Notes: generated by a model not told the origin, from the sequence alone. DNA of 64,000 nt from Marinifilum flexuosum (GCF_003610555.1 NZ_RAPQ01000008.1:1-64000); one strand, 5' to 3'; numbered from the stretch's first letter, positions 56,287 to 64,000 are shown. Made by a program: numbers and translations.

Positions 56287-57111
56287 ATGAGAAAATTAAC
56301 CATACTTCTGATTTTATTTTTATTTCAATTTTCTGCGAAGAATACTTTTGCCCAAGGAACCAATTCAATAATTCTAATTGAGACCAATTTGGGTAATATG
56401 AAGGTCATGCTTTACAAGGAAACACCCAAGCACAGACAAAATTTCTTACAATTGGTGGAGAATGATCATTTCGATGGCACTCTTTTTTATCGAGTAATAA
56501 AGGGATTTGTTGCTCAAGGAGGATCTCAGGATTCAAGAAATGCACCAGCAGGTAAAGCCATTGGATACGGAGATGCAAATAGAACCATACAATCTGAATT
56601 CATTGAACAGTTTTTTCATAAAAAAGGAGCGCTTGCTTCGCCACGACAGCCAGATAAGGTGAATATTTTTAAAGAATCGGATGTATCGCAGTTCTATATT
56701 GCACATGGAAGGGTATTTACCAATGAAGAATTGGATGTCATGGAAAAGGAGGTTAATGTTCCTCTAAGGAAAAGAATTGTGAAGAGATATTTGACTCCGA
56801 AAAAAAGAGAGATTTTGGATTCCTTAAAAAAGGCCAAAAAGGTAACAGAGTTTCGTGCAATTGCAAAAAAAATAAAAGAATCAATTGAGTTTGATTACGA
56901 TGCATCAGCTGAAAAATTGGAGTTCACACCTGAACAAAGAAAAGCATATACCACAGTTGGTGGAGTACCACATTTAGACAATAATTATACAGTTTTTGGT
57001 GAGGTAATTAGTGGAATAGAGGTTTTGGATAAAATTGTAAAGCTTCAAACAGATTCCAACGATCGACCTTATACCGATGTAAAGATGAAAGTAAAAATCT
57101 TAAAGTATTAA
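56287..57111 (+). CDS. Cyclophilin-type peptidyl-prolyl isomerase, exported paralogue
   Basis: A protein of 274 residues with a signal peptide (ending NTFAQ) and no lipobox, so it is soluble in the periplasm. The domain has IETNLGNMKVMLYKETPKHRQNFLQLV, FYRVIKGFVAQGGSQDS and VFGEVISGIEVLDKI, with the same large central insertion (about 60 residues, Lys-rich) as the lipoprotein at 55371. The two arose by duplication and differ in anchoring. Its stop codon overlaps the MITE-like element at 57111. Confidence 0.92.
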   Translation: MRKLTILLILFLFQFSAKNTFAQGTNSIILIETNLGNMKVMLYKETPKHRQNFLQLVENDHFDGTLFYRVIKGFVAQGGSQDSRNAPAGKAIGYGDANRTIQSEFIEQFFHKKGALASPRQPDKVNIFKESDVSQFYIAHGRVFTNEELDVMEKEVNVPLRKRIVKRYLTPKKREILDSLKKAKKVTEFRAIAKKIKESIEFDYDASAEKLEFTPEQRKAYTTVGGVPHLDNNYTVFGEVISGIEVLDKIVKLQTDSNDRPYTDVKMKVKILKY

Positions 57112-57320
57112 CCTGAGTTCGATTTAAAATATCAGACACAGAAAAGCATATTTATTAAAGTAAAGATTGGATGAAGATGATTTTTTCAAAGAATTTGCCT
57201 GCTTTTGGCATAAATTTCCTCAAATTATCTTGAAATATCCCGATATTCCTTCGAAAATTTGAGAAAATTTCTACTCAAAACCAGTGTAAACTGTGACAAT
57301 ATTTTAAATTGAACTCAGGT
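57111..57320. mobile_element. MITE-like element, 210 bp, 20-bp terminal inverted repeats
   Basis: Ends ACCTGAGTTCGATTTAAAAT (57111-57130) and ATTTTAAATTGAACTCAGGT (57301-57320) are inverted repeats with one mismatch. TATTA lies directly outside each end (57106-57110 and 57321-57325), a candidate 5-bp target duplication. An inner inverted repeat CTCAAATT...AATTTGAG could fold the middle. There is no reading frame, so it is non-autonomous. The left end coincides with the stop codon of the cyclophilin gene. Confidence 0.65.
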
Positions 57321-57378
57321 TATTAAATGCTTTTGGTATTTAGCCATTTGCTTTTAGCCAATGAGAAAAAAGTTTTTG

Positions 57379-57386
57379 TAACTTTG
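57379..57386 (+). promoter_or_regulatory. -7 promoter box for pheS
   Basis: TAACTTTG, TAnnTTTG type, 32 bp before the ATG at 57419. A -33 TTTG is not at the ideal distance. Confidence 0.5.
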
Positions 57387-57418
57387 CCGACTGTTGCAAT
57401 AAATAAAGAAGTTATATC

Positions 57419-58441
57419 ATGCTTGACAAAATAAAAAACCTGCTTGATGAGTTGAATGGATTTTCAGCTACAACACTGGAAGAGGTAGAACAGTTCAGAA
57501 TTAAACACCTTAGTAAAAAAGGTAGCATTGCTTCGTTGTTTGCCGATTTTAAAACTGTTCCAAACGAGGATAAAAAAGCTGTTGGACAAGCTCTAAACGA
57601 GCTTAAAACAGTAGCTATGGATAAAGTAAATGCTTTAAAGGAAAGTTTTACCGGTGCTGAATTTGGCAAGTCTGGTTTAGATTTGACTTTGTCTGGTGAT
57701 CCTGTAAAGTTAGGTTCTCGACACCCACTTTCGTTGGTAAGAAATGAGATTACAGAAATCTTCGCTCGTTTAGGATTTACCATTTCTGAAGGTCCTGAAA
57801 TTGAAGATGACTGGCACAACTTCTCGGCATTGAACTTCCCGGAAGAGCATCCAGCACGCGATATGCAGGACACTTTCTTTATCGAGAAAAGTCCGGATGT
57901 AATTTTAAGAACTCATACATCATCGGTACAGGTTCATGATTTGCAAGAAATGGAATTGCCAATTCGTTGTTTAACTCCAGGTAGAGTATTTCGTAACGAA
58001 GCAATTTCGGCTCGTGCACACTGTATTTTCCACCAAATTGAGGCTTTATATGTAGATGAGAAAGTTTCTTTTGCTGATTTGAAGCAAACACTTACTTATT
58101 TTGCAAAAGAGTTCTTCGGTGAGAAAACTGAAATTAGATTGCGTCCATCATATTTTCCATTTACTGAGCCATCAGCAGAGGTAGATGTTACTTGTTCGCT
58201 TTGTGGCGGAAAAGGATGTAATGTATGTAAAGGAACTGGTTGGCTTGAAATTTTAGGTTGCGGTATGGTTGATCCTAATGTATTGGAATTAAATGGTATC
58301 GATAGCAAGAAGTATTCAGGTTTTGCATTGGGAATGGGAATCGAGCGTATTACCATGTTGAAATATGGTATTAAAGATCTTCGCTTGTTCTTCGAGAACG
58401 ATATCCGTTTCCTTGAGCAATTTACTGCAGCAGGATTCTAA
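57419..58441 (+). CDS. pheS: Phenylalanyl-tRNA synthetase alpha subunit
   Basis: Class II synthetase subunit that charges tRNA-Phe with PheT. The 340-residue protein has an N-terminal coiled coil (1-85) that contacts tRNA, then motif 1 (HPLSLVRNEITEIFARLGF), SEGPEIEDDWHNFSALNFPEEHPARD, motif 2 (RVFRNEAISARAHCIFHQIEALYV) and motif 3 (GFALGMGIERITMLKYG). The FTEPSAEVDVTC phenylalanine pocket is intact. pheT is not adjacent downstream. Confidence 0.96.
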   Translation: MLDKIKNLLDELNGFSATTLEEVEQFRIKHLSKKGSIASLFADFKTVPNEDKKAVGQALNELKTVAMDKVNALKESFTGAEFGKSGLDLTLSGDPVKLGSRHPLSLVRNEITEIFARLGFTISEGPEIEDDWHNFSALNFPEEHPARDMQDTFFIEKSPDVILRTHTSSVQVHDLQEMELPIRCLTPGRVFRNEAISARAHCIFHQIEALYVDEKVSFADLKQTLTYFAKEFFGEKTEIRLRPSYFPFTEPSAEVDVTCSLCGGKGCNVCKGTGWLEILGCGMVDPNVLELNGIDSKKYSGFALGMGIERITMLKYGIKDLRLFFENDIRFLEQFTAAGF

Positions 58442-58467
58442 GAAAATCACAATAGATTTAAAATATA

Positions 58468-58497
58468 AATGCCTTCCATTATGGAAGGCATTTTTTT
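58468..58497 (+). terminator. Terminator of pheS
   Basis: AAATGCCTTCCAT-TATGGAAGGCATTTTTTT directly after the stop. Confidence 0.9.
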
Positions 58498-58503
58498 ATG
58501 AAG

Positions 58504-58523
58504 AGACGCACGGCCGTGCGTCT
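58504..58523. repeat. 20-bp perfect palindrome between converging genes
   Basis: AGACGCACGGCCGTGCGTCT is GC-rich in AT-rich DNA and sits between the pheS terminator and the OsmC stop codon. It resembles REP-type intergenic palindromes; a related one is at 61433-61456. Confidence 0.55.
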
Positions 58524-58532
58524 GTACATGTT

Positions 58533-58952
58533 TTATTCCTCGTGGTAAATAATCTCCGATGTAACAGGAATTACTTTTTTGTACAAAGCGCTAACACCAC
58601 AATATTCTTCTTCTGATAGTTTTACAGCTCGCTCAACTTTAGCATGAGGAATATCCTTGCCGAAGAATTCATAAACGATATGCATGTTTTTGTAATAACT
58701 TGGTTGTTCTTCGGTCAATTCGCCTTCAACCGAAACTTTTATATCGCGAACTTCAACACGCATTTTTTTAAGAATCATGGCGATATCGATACCTGTACAA
58801 CCCGCTAGTGCTGTTAACATTAATTTTTTAGGACTAACACCTGAGCCATCGCCACCTACTTGTTTGCTGGCATCTGTTATAAGTTCGTGTCCATCCATAT
58901 CGGCTTTATAGGCAAGTCTACCTTGCCAACTCATTTCTACTTTGTGTTTCAT
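58533..58952 (-). CDS. OsmC/Ohr-family peroxiredoxin-like protein
   Basis: The 139-residue protein (start at MKHKVEMSW; an upstream ATG seven codons away is less likely) has the OsmC layout: LMLTALAGCTGIDIAMILKKM with the first cysteine, and SEEEYCGVSALYKKVIPV with the second. In the family these cysteines reduce organic hydroperoxides. The spacing and length are typical. Convergent with pheS. Confidence 0.9.
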   Translation of the reverse strand: MKHKVEMSWQGRLAYKADMDGHELITDASKQVGGDGSGVSPKKLMLTALAGCTGIDIAMILKKMRVEVRDIKVSVEGELTEEQPSYYKNMHIVYEFFGKDIPHAKVERAVKLSEEEYCGVSALYKKVIPVTSEIIYHEE

Positions 58953-59240
58953 TGTTTTTAAAATTACAAGCAATAAGTTTCAAGTAATAAACCTGCACTT
59001 ATTTAACTCAGTGTATTTGATATTTTCTCCTACTAAAATTAGTAAGAATTTAATTCATATAAGTCTCGAATTGACTATTGGAGAAGTAAAACTTAAATTA
59101 CTATATTTAAACCTGATTCTAACATTGGTGAAATTAGAATTACGAAATGATTAAAACATCAGTAAAAACTACTATTTGGTTATGTTTTTAAGATGTATGA
59201 TAAAGCTATTTTATAACAAGTTTATTCAGTAAGCGTTGAA

Positions 59241-59945
59241 ATGAAGCAAAATATTAATCTTCCAAACTGCAATCAGTTGGCTGAGAAGTTCAGTGTTAAG
59301 TTTCCTGATCTGGGTGTTGACGATCAAAATCTTTTATTTTGGGATGAAGATGTACAATTCTTTAAACGTGGAAGTGTAATCTATAAAGAAGGAGATTTTG
59401 CCAAAGGTTGCTTTTTTCTTTTTTCGGGTATTTTAAAAGTATTTAAGACCGGAATTGAAGGAAAAGAACAAATCATACGATTTGCAAAAGAAGGCGATTT
59501 AATTGGATTTAGATCGGTATTAAGTCACGAACGTTTTTGCACTTCCGCAAAGGTTATCGAAGATGCCGTTGTGTGTTTTATCCCATCAAATGTTCTTACC
59601 AAACTGATACAAGAGAACTCAAATTTTGCCTTGCAGTTAATGAAAGTTACCTGTGCCGAGTTGGGGGAGGCAAATAGTTATATTACCGATATCGCCCAGA
59701 AAACGGTTCGAGAGCGTTTAGCAGAGGTTTTGGCACAATTAGAAGATACCTTTGGATTAAATGAAGAAGGTACCTTAAAAATATCGCTTACGCGCGAGGA
59801 GTTGGCCAATATGGTTGGAACAGCTACCGAATCGGTAATTCGATTGTTGTCGGAGTTTAAATCGGATAAACTGATAGAACTAAACGGTAGAAAAATAAAG
59901 ATATTAAATAGCGAATCGCTGCGAAAAACCGGCGGTTTGATTTAG
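59241..59945 (+). CDS. Crp/Fnr-family transcriptional regulator
   Basis: This 234-residue regulator has a cyclic-nucleotide-type beta barrel (about 30-140; FKRGSVIYKEGDFAKGCFFLFSGILKVF, GKEQIIRFAKEGDLIGFRSVLS), the dimer helix and a winged helix (about 165-225; LTREELANMVGTATESVIRLLSEFKSDKLIEL). It lacks the N-terminal four-cysteine cluster of Fnr. The effector is unknown. A Glu/Lys-rich pattern matches Bacteroidota Crp-like regulators of stress response. Confidence 0.9.
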   Translation: MKQNINLPNCNQLAEKFSVKFPDLGVDDQNLLFWDEDVQFFKRGSVIYKEGDFAKGCFFLFSGILKVFKTGIEGKEQIIRFAKEGDLIGFRSVLSHERFCTSAKVIEDAVVCFIPSNVLTKLIQENSNFALQLMKVTCAELGEANSYITDIAQKTVRERLAEVLAQLEDTFGLNEEGTLKISLTREELANMVGTATESVIRLLSEFKSDKLIELNGRKIKILNSESLRKTGGLI

Positions 59946-59965
59946 AAAATATTATAAAATATGAG

Positions 59966-59998
59966 GAGCCCGTTCAATAATTTGAGCGGGTTTTTTGT
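59966..59998 (+). terminator. Terminator of the Crp/Fnr gene
   Basis: CCCGTTCAA-TAAT-TTGAGCGGG stem followed by six Ts, 20 bp after the stop. Confidence 0.85.
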
Positions 59999-60086
59999 TT
60001 CTGAAAGTTTCGAAAAGTGCAAGAGTTAAACAGTCGAATGGACAATTGTAGAATCCAGTTAATATGTTATTTCATCTTAAAAGTGC

Positions 60087-60254
60087 TTAGTACTTTTCCC
60101 ACAGGTGCTTTACCGTTTCGCAAAATAATACAATAAAAACTATCGCGCATATTGCGAATGCTATATAACCATCGGTTTCGGGTATTCGGAATGATACAAA
60201 CAGTGCCAAAATAAGACAAAGGATGGTTGCTGATAATAATAAGTAAGTTTTCAT
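60087..60254 (-). CDS. Small 55-residue membrane protein
   Basis: Short frame on the minus strand: MKTYLLLSATILCLILALF, FRIPETDGY, then a second hydrophobic stretch (IAFAICAIVFIVLFC) and KHLWEKY. Two membrane helices joined by a short loop. Start and length fit a genuine small membrane protein in the gap between the Crp/Fnr and 60449 genes; it is shorter than most gene finders report. Function is unknown. Confidence 0.55.
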   Translation of the reverse strand: MKTYLLLSATILCLILALFVSFRIPETDGYIAFAICAIVFIVLFCETVKHLWEKY

Positions 60255-60448
60255 AAAAATAAATTCTTCTGGATAGCCCGTAAAAGTTAGGTGTTTCGAT
60301 TATTGATAACAATATTTCAAATTAAGATTAACAAAATTTAACACTTGATTTTTGGTGTGGCTTGTAAAATAAATTAACTTAATTCTCGTTTTTAAAAGAA
60401 TATTATAATAAAGCTAACCATTTTATTAACCCAAAAACCCCTTTAAAA

Positions 60449-61198
60449 ATGACAAACAAAGAGTGTTACGATTCCCTATTGGAAATGTATGTTGCAATTC
60501 ACAAGGATGCAATAAAATCACCTAATCTTCCTATTCAAACAGCCATAAGTGAAGCTCTAAAATTGCAAGAGAATGCCCTGCAGGACAAAGATCAATTGAT
60601 TACTACCGATCTTGATGCTACACTTATTGATGATCTTGCACCACGTGCCTATGCATGTAAGCATGCACAAATAATGTGGGAAAAAGTATTTAAAGCAAAA
60701 TCGGATGCTGAAGATTTGTGGAGAGAGAAGGCTCCTAAAGCTTACGATTTAAGAGATACGTTATTGCACTATTGTCGATATGTATACAGAAATGATAAGG
60801 ATTTAAAAGATCGAATCGATCGTATTGCGGATGGCAGTGGTCATGATGATTTGGTGATGGATTTGGCCAATCTGGCCAACCTTGGCAAAGAAAATCCGGA
60901 ACCTTTAACGGCCAATTCTATCGATCTTACTTTATTCGATCAGGCTGAAACCATGTCGAATGAATGTGGTGATCTGCTTGCAAAAGTTCATGGTGCCAGA
61001 ACTGCTAGTGATGCCGATGCAAAAGAGATGAGAGATAGAGCTTATACCTACCTAAAACAAGCTGTGGATGCAGTTAGGGCAGCAGGTCGATTTGTATTCT
61101 GGAGAAACGAGAAGAGAATTGATTTGTATGGTAGCGAATATTTCCGTGAGCTACGTGAAAATAGCAGAAAGGAAAAGGAGGAAGAATTGGAGGCATAA
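60449..61198 (+). CDS. Soluble helical protein of unknown function
   Basis: The 249-residue protein has no signal peptide, is rich in Ala, Asp, Leu and Lys, and is predicted all-helical with coiled segments (DDLAPRAYACKHAQIMWEKVFKAKSDAEDLWREKAPKAYDL, AKEMRDRAYTYLKQAVDAVRAAGRFVF). It resembles a family of uncharacterised Bacteroidota proteins, but I cannot name one with confidence. It ends in a Glu/Lys tail and is followed by the repeat array at 61211. Confidence 0.7.
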   Translation: MTNKECYDSLLEMYVAIHKDAIKSPNLPIQTAISEALKLQENALQDKDQLITTDLDATLIDDLAPRAYACKHAQIMWEKVFKAKSDAEDLWREKAPKAYDLRDTLLHYCRYVYRNDKDLKDRIDRIADGSGHDDLVMDLANLANLGKENPEPLTANSIDLTLFDQAETMSNECGDLLAKVHGARTASDADAKEMRDRAYTYLKQAVDAVRAAGRFVFWRNEKRIDLYGSEYFRELRENSRKEKEEELEA

Positions 61199-61210
61199 GC
61201 TTCTGAAACC

Positions 61211-61400
61211 CTCGCGAAGAGCGGTCCCAGTAGGCTATGGATGGGTAATTTAGGCTATGGAGAGCATGAATTAGGCTATGATTTGCAAAAAGTAGGCTAT
61301 GGACGAATAAAACTCCCGCAGGAAACCATCATTTAGGCTATGGAGCATCTGATTTGGGCTATGGGCGCTTAAATATCGCGCAGGACGACCTAATATTTGC
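61211..61400. repeat. Intergenic array with 21-bp period (TAGGCTATGG)
   Basis: TAGGCTATGG, or its close form, begins at 61231, 61251, 61272, 61293, 61334 and 61355: steps of 20, 21, 21, 41 and 21 bp. Between and around them a second element related to TCGCGCAGGACGACC recurs at about 61213, 61314 and 61375. The array therefore has an alternating higher-order layout. It is not coding in any frame. Confidence 0.7.
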
Positions 61401-61432
61401 GATGAACAGCCAAAAATATACAATATCCTTGT

Positions 61433-61456
61433 AGAGCCGTAGCATGCTACGGCTCT
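61433..61456. repeat. 24-bp perfect palindrome upstream of the thioredoxin gene
   Basis: The half AGAGCCGTAGCA is followed by its exact complement. It lies 20 bp before the ATG at 61477. It has the same build as the palindrome at 58504 (AGA(G)-CG-rich arms), which suggests a family of intergenic palindromes. No T run follows, so it is unlikely to be a terminator. Confidence 0.55.
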
Positions 61457-61476
61457 GCTAATTAAAACCCAAAACA

Positions 61477-62838
61477 ATGAAAAAATTACTACTACCCATT
61501 TGTGTGTTATGCTGTTTTACGCTGCTATCGTGCAACACAAAAAAAACAAACCCTACAATTGAAACTAAATCAACTCCAGATACCTTACAATTGTCAGTTA
61601 CCATGAATACTGATGATGTATGCAATTTTAATTTTGTTGGTGATTTTTATTTCGACCATCATATTCCTGTGGAGAGTGACTCTATTCTTCCAAGCGTTTG
61701 CAAAATTCACTATCCTTTAAAGTATAAAACTCAAATATTTGAATATTCGTGGATGCAGTTAAAACCTTTTCAATTTGAGAATCATTATTTTTTGGTAGAT
61801 GATAAAGCCAATAAATTGGAGTTTACATTTAATGGTGGAAGTTTGAACTGGCCGAAGGAATCGGGAATGGTTGTTTTGGATGATATCTATGAAAGTTATT
61901 TGCCGATAAAAAAACAGTTGAATCTTGGGTCCTATTCGAGTAAACAATCTCTAATTAGGCAAATTGATAGTATCTACACTTCGAATAAGAACAAGTTTAA
62001 GGATGAGCATATCAAACTGCAGGTAAATCATATACATTATATCGACAAACTACAAAAGATAGATTCTTATAGTCCTATTGTAATTGATTTTATAGTGAAT
62101 ATGAAAGATGAACCTATTGCCTGTAAAATAACTGCAGATATTTTTAAAACCTACATCAAGTACCATATTGATAATATCAATTACCAGGAATTAGAAAGCA
62201 GATATTCACCGGTTTTTATTGACTTGTTTACCAAGGCTATGTATCATTATTTGCGCGATACTGAGAATAAAGGAGATAGTCAGAATGTTAAAGGATTAAA
62301 TTGGTACAAACAAACTGCCTACTATCAAAATCACAGGGAAAAATTTGAGCCGGAAATTACACCTATTGATGTTACTGAATTTAAGAACAAGATCAAAAAA
62401 GTAAGTTTATTGGATGTAAACCAGAACAGCCTGATGTTGGAAGACATTGTAAAAAATAATCCGGCTGATTTTTATTTAATTGATTTTTGGGCTACCTGGT
62501 GTGGACCTTGCAAGTCTGGAATAAAAAAAATTGAAACACTGCCAATTCCGAATAATGTTAAGGTTATCAACTTGAGTTTGGATAAGGTTCAAAACATTGA
62601 AAAATGGAAAAGATTTGTAAGAGAAAACGGTCAAAAATTAAGTTATCTAATCAACAAAAAAGATCTAAACAATAAAGACTTTATCAAATACATTCGTGTA
62701 AAATCCATACCTCGTTATTTAATCATCGATAAACATATGAACTTGGTTGATGAAGAATTTTACCGACCACACGAGCCTAAGTTTATTTCTGATTTAATGA
62801 AGATAAGTGCTGGTGATAATCAGATGGTTAACCAATAA
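61477..62838 (+). CDS. TlpA-like thioredoxin lipoprotein
   Basis: The 453-residue lipoprotein (lipobox FTLLSCNTKK) has a long N-terminal part without recognised fold and a C-terminal thioredoxin domain (about 325-445) with the active site WATWCGPCKSGI (Cys-Gly-Pro-Cys), followed by a cis-Pro type SIPRYLIID. It faces the periplasm and probably reduces disulfides there. It is 16 bp from the following gene and belongs to the group that includes the exporter at 63623. Confidence 0.88.
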   Translation: MKKLLLPICVLCCFTLLSCNTKKTNPTIETKSTPDTLQLSVTMNTDDVCNFNFVGDFYFDHHIPVESDSILPSVCKIHYPLKYKTQIFEYSWMQLKPFQFENHYFLVDDKANKLEFTFNGGSLNWPKESGMVVLDDIYESYLPIKKQLNLGSYSSKQSLIRQIDSIYTSNKNKFKDEHIKLQVNHIHYIDKLQKIDSYSPIVIDFIVNMKDEPIACKITADIFKTYIKYHIDNINYQELESRYSPVFIDLFTKAMYHYLRDTENKGDSQNVKGLNWYKQTAYYQNHREKFEPEITPIDVTEFKNKIKKVSLLDVNQNSLMLEDIVKNNPADFYLIDFWATWCGPCKSGIKKIETLPIPNNVKVINLSLDKVQNIEKWKRFVRENGQKLSYLINKKDLNNKDFIKYIRVKSIPRYLIIDKHMNLVDEEFYRPHEPKFISDLMKISAGDNQMVNQ

Positions 62839-62854
62839 ATTGTGCTGCAATCTA

Positions 62855-63535
62855 ATGAAGCATTTAGTATTGATCTTATTGTGTTTGTTAGGCAATTACA
62901 GTTTGCATAGCCAAGTTTATAGCAAAAAAATCATCTATAAATACCAGATTGAAAATTCTTCGACTGAAGGAATAAAGAAGAAGCAAATCATGTATTTGGT
63001 ATGTAATGGTAAAGCTTGGGTTTTCGATCCTCAAAAGCAATTTTCAGTTGGTTGGGTTGATGAAGAGAAGGATATATCCTCACCTAATAGTAGTACAGGA
63101 GTTATTGATAATGGAGACACCGTTTGGCTGCATCCGCCAAGGCATGATATCTATTTTGTACATGAATTTACTCCTTTTCCAGAGGTAAGACTTCCTTTAG
63201 AAGTAGGTAAACAGTGGACAACGGATTTTGGCTATGTTTGGTCTAGTAAAGAATTGAATATACCGGCAGGAGTTAAAGTAAAACCGCACTATACTGTAGA
63301 AGCAAAGTTTGAGGATTATTCTGATATTTTGTATCGAACTATTAACTGTTACAAAGTTATGGGAGAGATAAATAATCAATTTATAAATTCAAAGTGGATA
63401 GGAATTTTTAATGATGAGTTGGGATTTATAAGAATGGAATTTATCAACACCAACAAATCAATTACTAAAATGAACTTATTGGATTCTTTTGACTGGGATC
63501 AATGCAAGGAGAGATTTGGATTGTTTAGTTTATAG
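62855..63535 (+). CDS. Exported protein of unknown function
   Basis: Start taken at MKHLVLILLCLLG, which gives a signal peptide (ending SLHSQ); an upstream ATG would overlap the thioredoxin gene. About 226 residues in a mostly beta pattern (IYKYQIENSSTEGIKKKQIMYLVCNGKAWVF). It has a few aromatic-rich strands and two cysteines. No family is recognised. It is 16 bp after the thioredoxin gene, so cotranscribed and probably periplasmic. Confidence 0.72.
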   Translation: MKHLVLILLCLLGNYSLHSQVYSKKIIYKYQIENSSTEGIKKKQIMYLVCNGKAWVFDPQKQFSVGWVDEEKDISSPNSSTGVIDNGDTVWLHPPRHDIYFVHEFTPFPEVRLPLEVGKQWTTDFGYVWSSKELNIPAGVKVKPHYTVEAKFEDYSDILYRTINCYKVMGEINNQFINSKWIGIFNDELGFIRMEFINTNKSITKMNLLDSFDWDQCKERFGLFSL

Positions 63536-63622
63536 CAAGGTATTCATACATTTTTTTGTTTAGTGGTTTCCAACAATTTTCCTTATTTTTAGGCTTGATA
63601 CTAAATCTAACTCCTACTTAGC

Positions 63623-64000
63623 TTGAAAAAACGATTTCCACACTTTCGACAGTTGGATGCCATGGATTGTGGCCCAACCTGTTTGCGCATGATTGCCAAG
63701 CACTATGGCAAAAATTACACTTTACAATCATTACGCGATAAATCGCACATTACCCGCGAAGGCGTTTCGATGTTGGGTATTGCCGATGCAGCTGAAAGTA
63801 TTGGAATGCGTAGTATGGGCGTTCGTATTTCTTTCGATCAGTTGGCGAAGGAAGCTCCACTACCTGCAGTTTGTCACTGGGGACAAAACCACTTTGTGGT
63901 GGTGCATAAGGTTGAGGAGAAGCGCAACAAAACCATTGTGCATGTTGCTGATCCTGGTTCGGGCTTGCTAAAATTTACCAAAGAGGAGTTCATTAAACAA
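63623..64000 (+). CDS. C39-peptidase ABC exporter, partial (N-terminal peptidase domain)
   Basis: Continues past the right edge; 126 residues visible. The only possible start in the frame is TTG at 63623 (a stop is at 63608). The C39 domain has oxyanion Q10, catalytic C16 in MDCGPTC, H90 in QNHFVVV and D110 in VADPGSG, spaced as in known bacteriocin exporters. The transporter's membrane and ATPase parts lie beyond the window. This enzyme type removes Gly-Gly leaders while exporting the core peptide, so the array at 48726-49477 is a natural substrate. Confidence 0.88.
   Translation, partial: MKKRFPHFRQLDAMDCGPTCLRMIAKHYGKNYTLQSLRDKSHITREGVSMLGIADAAESIGMRSMGVRISFDQLAKEAPLPAVCHWGQNHFVVVHKVEEKRNKTIVHVADPGSGLLKFTKEEFIKQ

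Noticed and set aside
57111-57418. T-box or other tRNA-responsive leader before pheS
   Set aside because: The sequence is explained by the MITE-like element and a promoter box; no specifier or T-box motif is visible, and T-boxes are not usual in this phylum.
60067-60312. 81-codon minus-strand frame
   Set aside because: It has a poor amino-acid pattern, and the 55-codon frame in another phase gives a clean two-helix membrane protein.
61068-61253. 61-codon frame overlapping the end of the 60449 gene
   Set aside because: It is a shifted frame of the real gene running into the repeat array.

Overview
The window comes from the chromosome of a low-GC member of the Bacteroidota. Its family is probably close to the marine Marinifilaceae/Marinilabiliales, but that placement is an inference from gene content alone. 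The evidence is the TAnnTTTG-type promoters, start codons without Shine-Dalgarno sequences, SPOR and TonB-dependent outer-membrane proteins, a HU-related DNA-binding protein, the RpoN/PhoBR/RuvB/DnaG set typical of the phylum, and a Bacteroidota-style Gly-Gly peptide leader. There is no prophage, integron, rRNA or CRISPR array.

Region by region. 0.3-13 kb is mostly housekeeping: a flavin split-barrel protein, dnaG, a sirtuin, a PiT phosphate permease with a PhoU-like tail, mgsA, two tandem SPOR lipoproteins, a PAP2-like membrane protein, rpoN and asnS. 13-24 kb holds a HU-related protein behind a palindromic region, an acyl-CoA synthetase, and a TetR-TolC-MFP-RND efflux operon. 24-28 kb has a GH16-fold protein with a degenerate active site, a TonB-like protein, a YwqK-like protein and comF. 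28-36 kb is a PhoR/PhoB-type two-component system divergent from a TonB-dependent receptor plus an internally duplicated lipoprotein. The intergenic region between them, and the PiT promoter, carry 11-bp-period TTAACA-like direct repeats resembling Pho boxes. 36-46 kb holds an 85-bp tandem repeat, hemW, a 1386-residue glycosyltransferase/phosphodiester-glycosidase fusion, an IscR-like regulator, rpiB, and a 750-bp AT-rich gap with clustered DnaA-box-like sites. 46-48.6 kb holds a receiver protein, ruvB and a soluble histidine kinase.

The most unusual locus is 48.7-54.2 kb. Five tandem 30-codon genes (48726-49477, minus strand) encode peptides with an 18-residue Gly-Gly leader and a 12-residue core. 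Four encode the same peptide and differ only by synonymous changes. The fifth has a diverged leader, but its core is unchanged except Cys to Ser. Divergent to them is a membrane-anchored TPR-CHAT (caspase-like) protease. Convergent with that is a translationally coupled ECF sigma factor / transmembrane TPR anti-sigma pair. A bipartite 34-bp element (AGGGTTACCTTTTT - 9 bp - GGAATAAAGGG) lies in the same orientation before both the sigma gene and the peptide array, which suggests an autoregulated sigma regulon with the peptides as output. The window ends inside a C39-peptidase ABC exporter (from 63623), the enzyme type that removes Gly-Gly leaders during export.

54.6-64 kb also holds two tRNA-Val genes, two cyclophilin-type isomerases, a 210-bp MITE-like element, pheS, an OsmC protein, a Crp/Fnr regulator, a small membrane protein, and a TlpA-like thioredoxin lipoprotein preceded by a 21-bp-period intergenic repeat.
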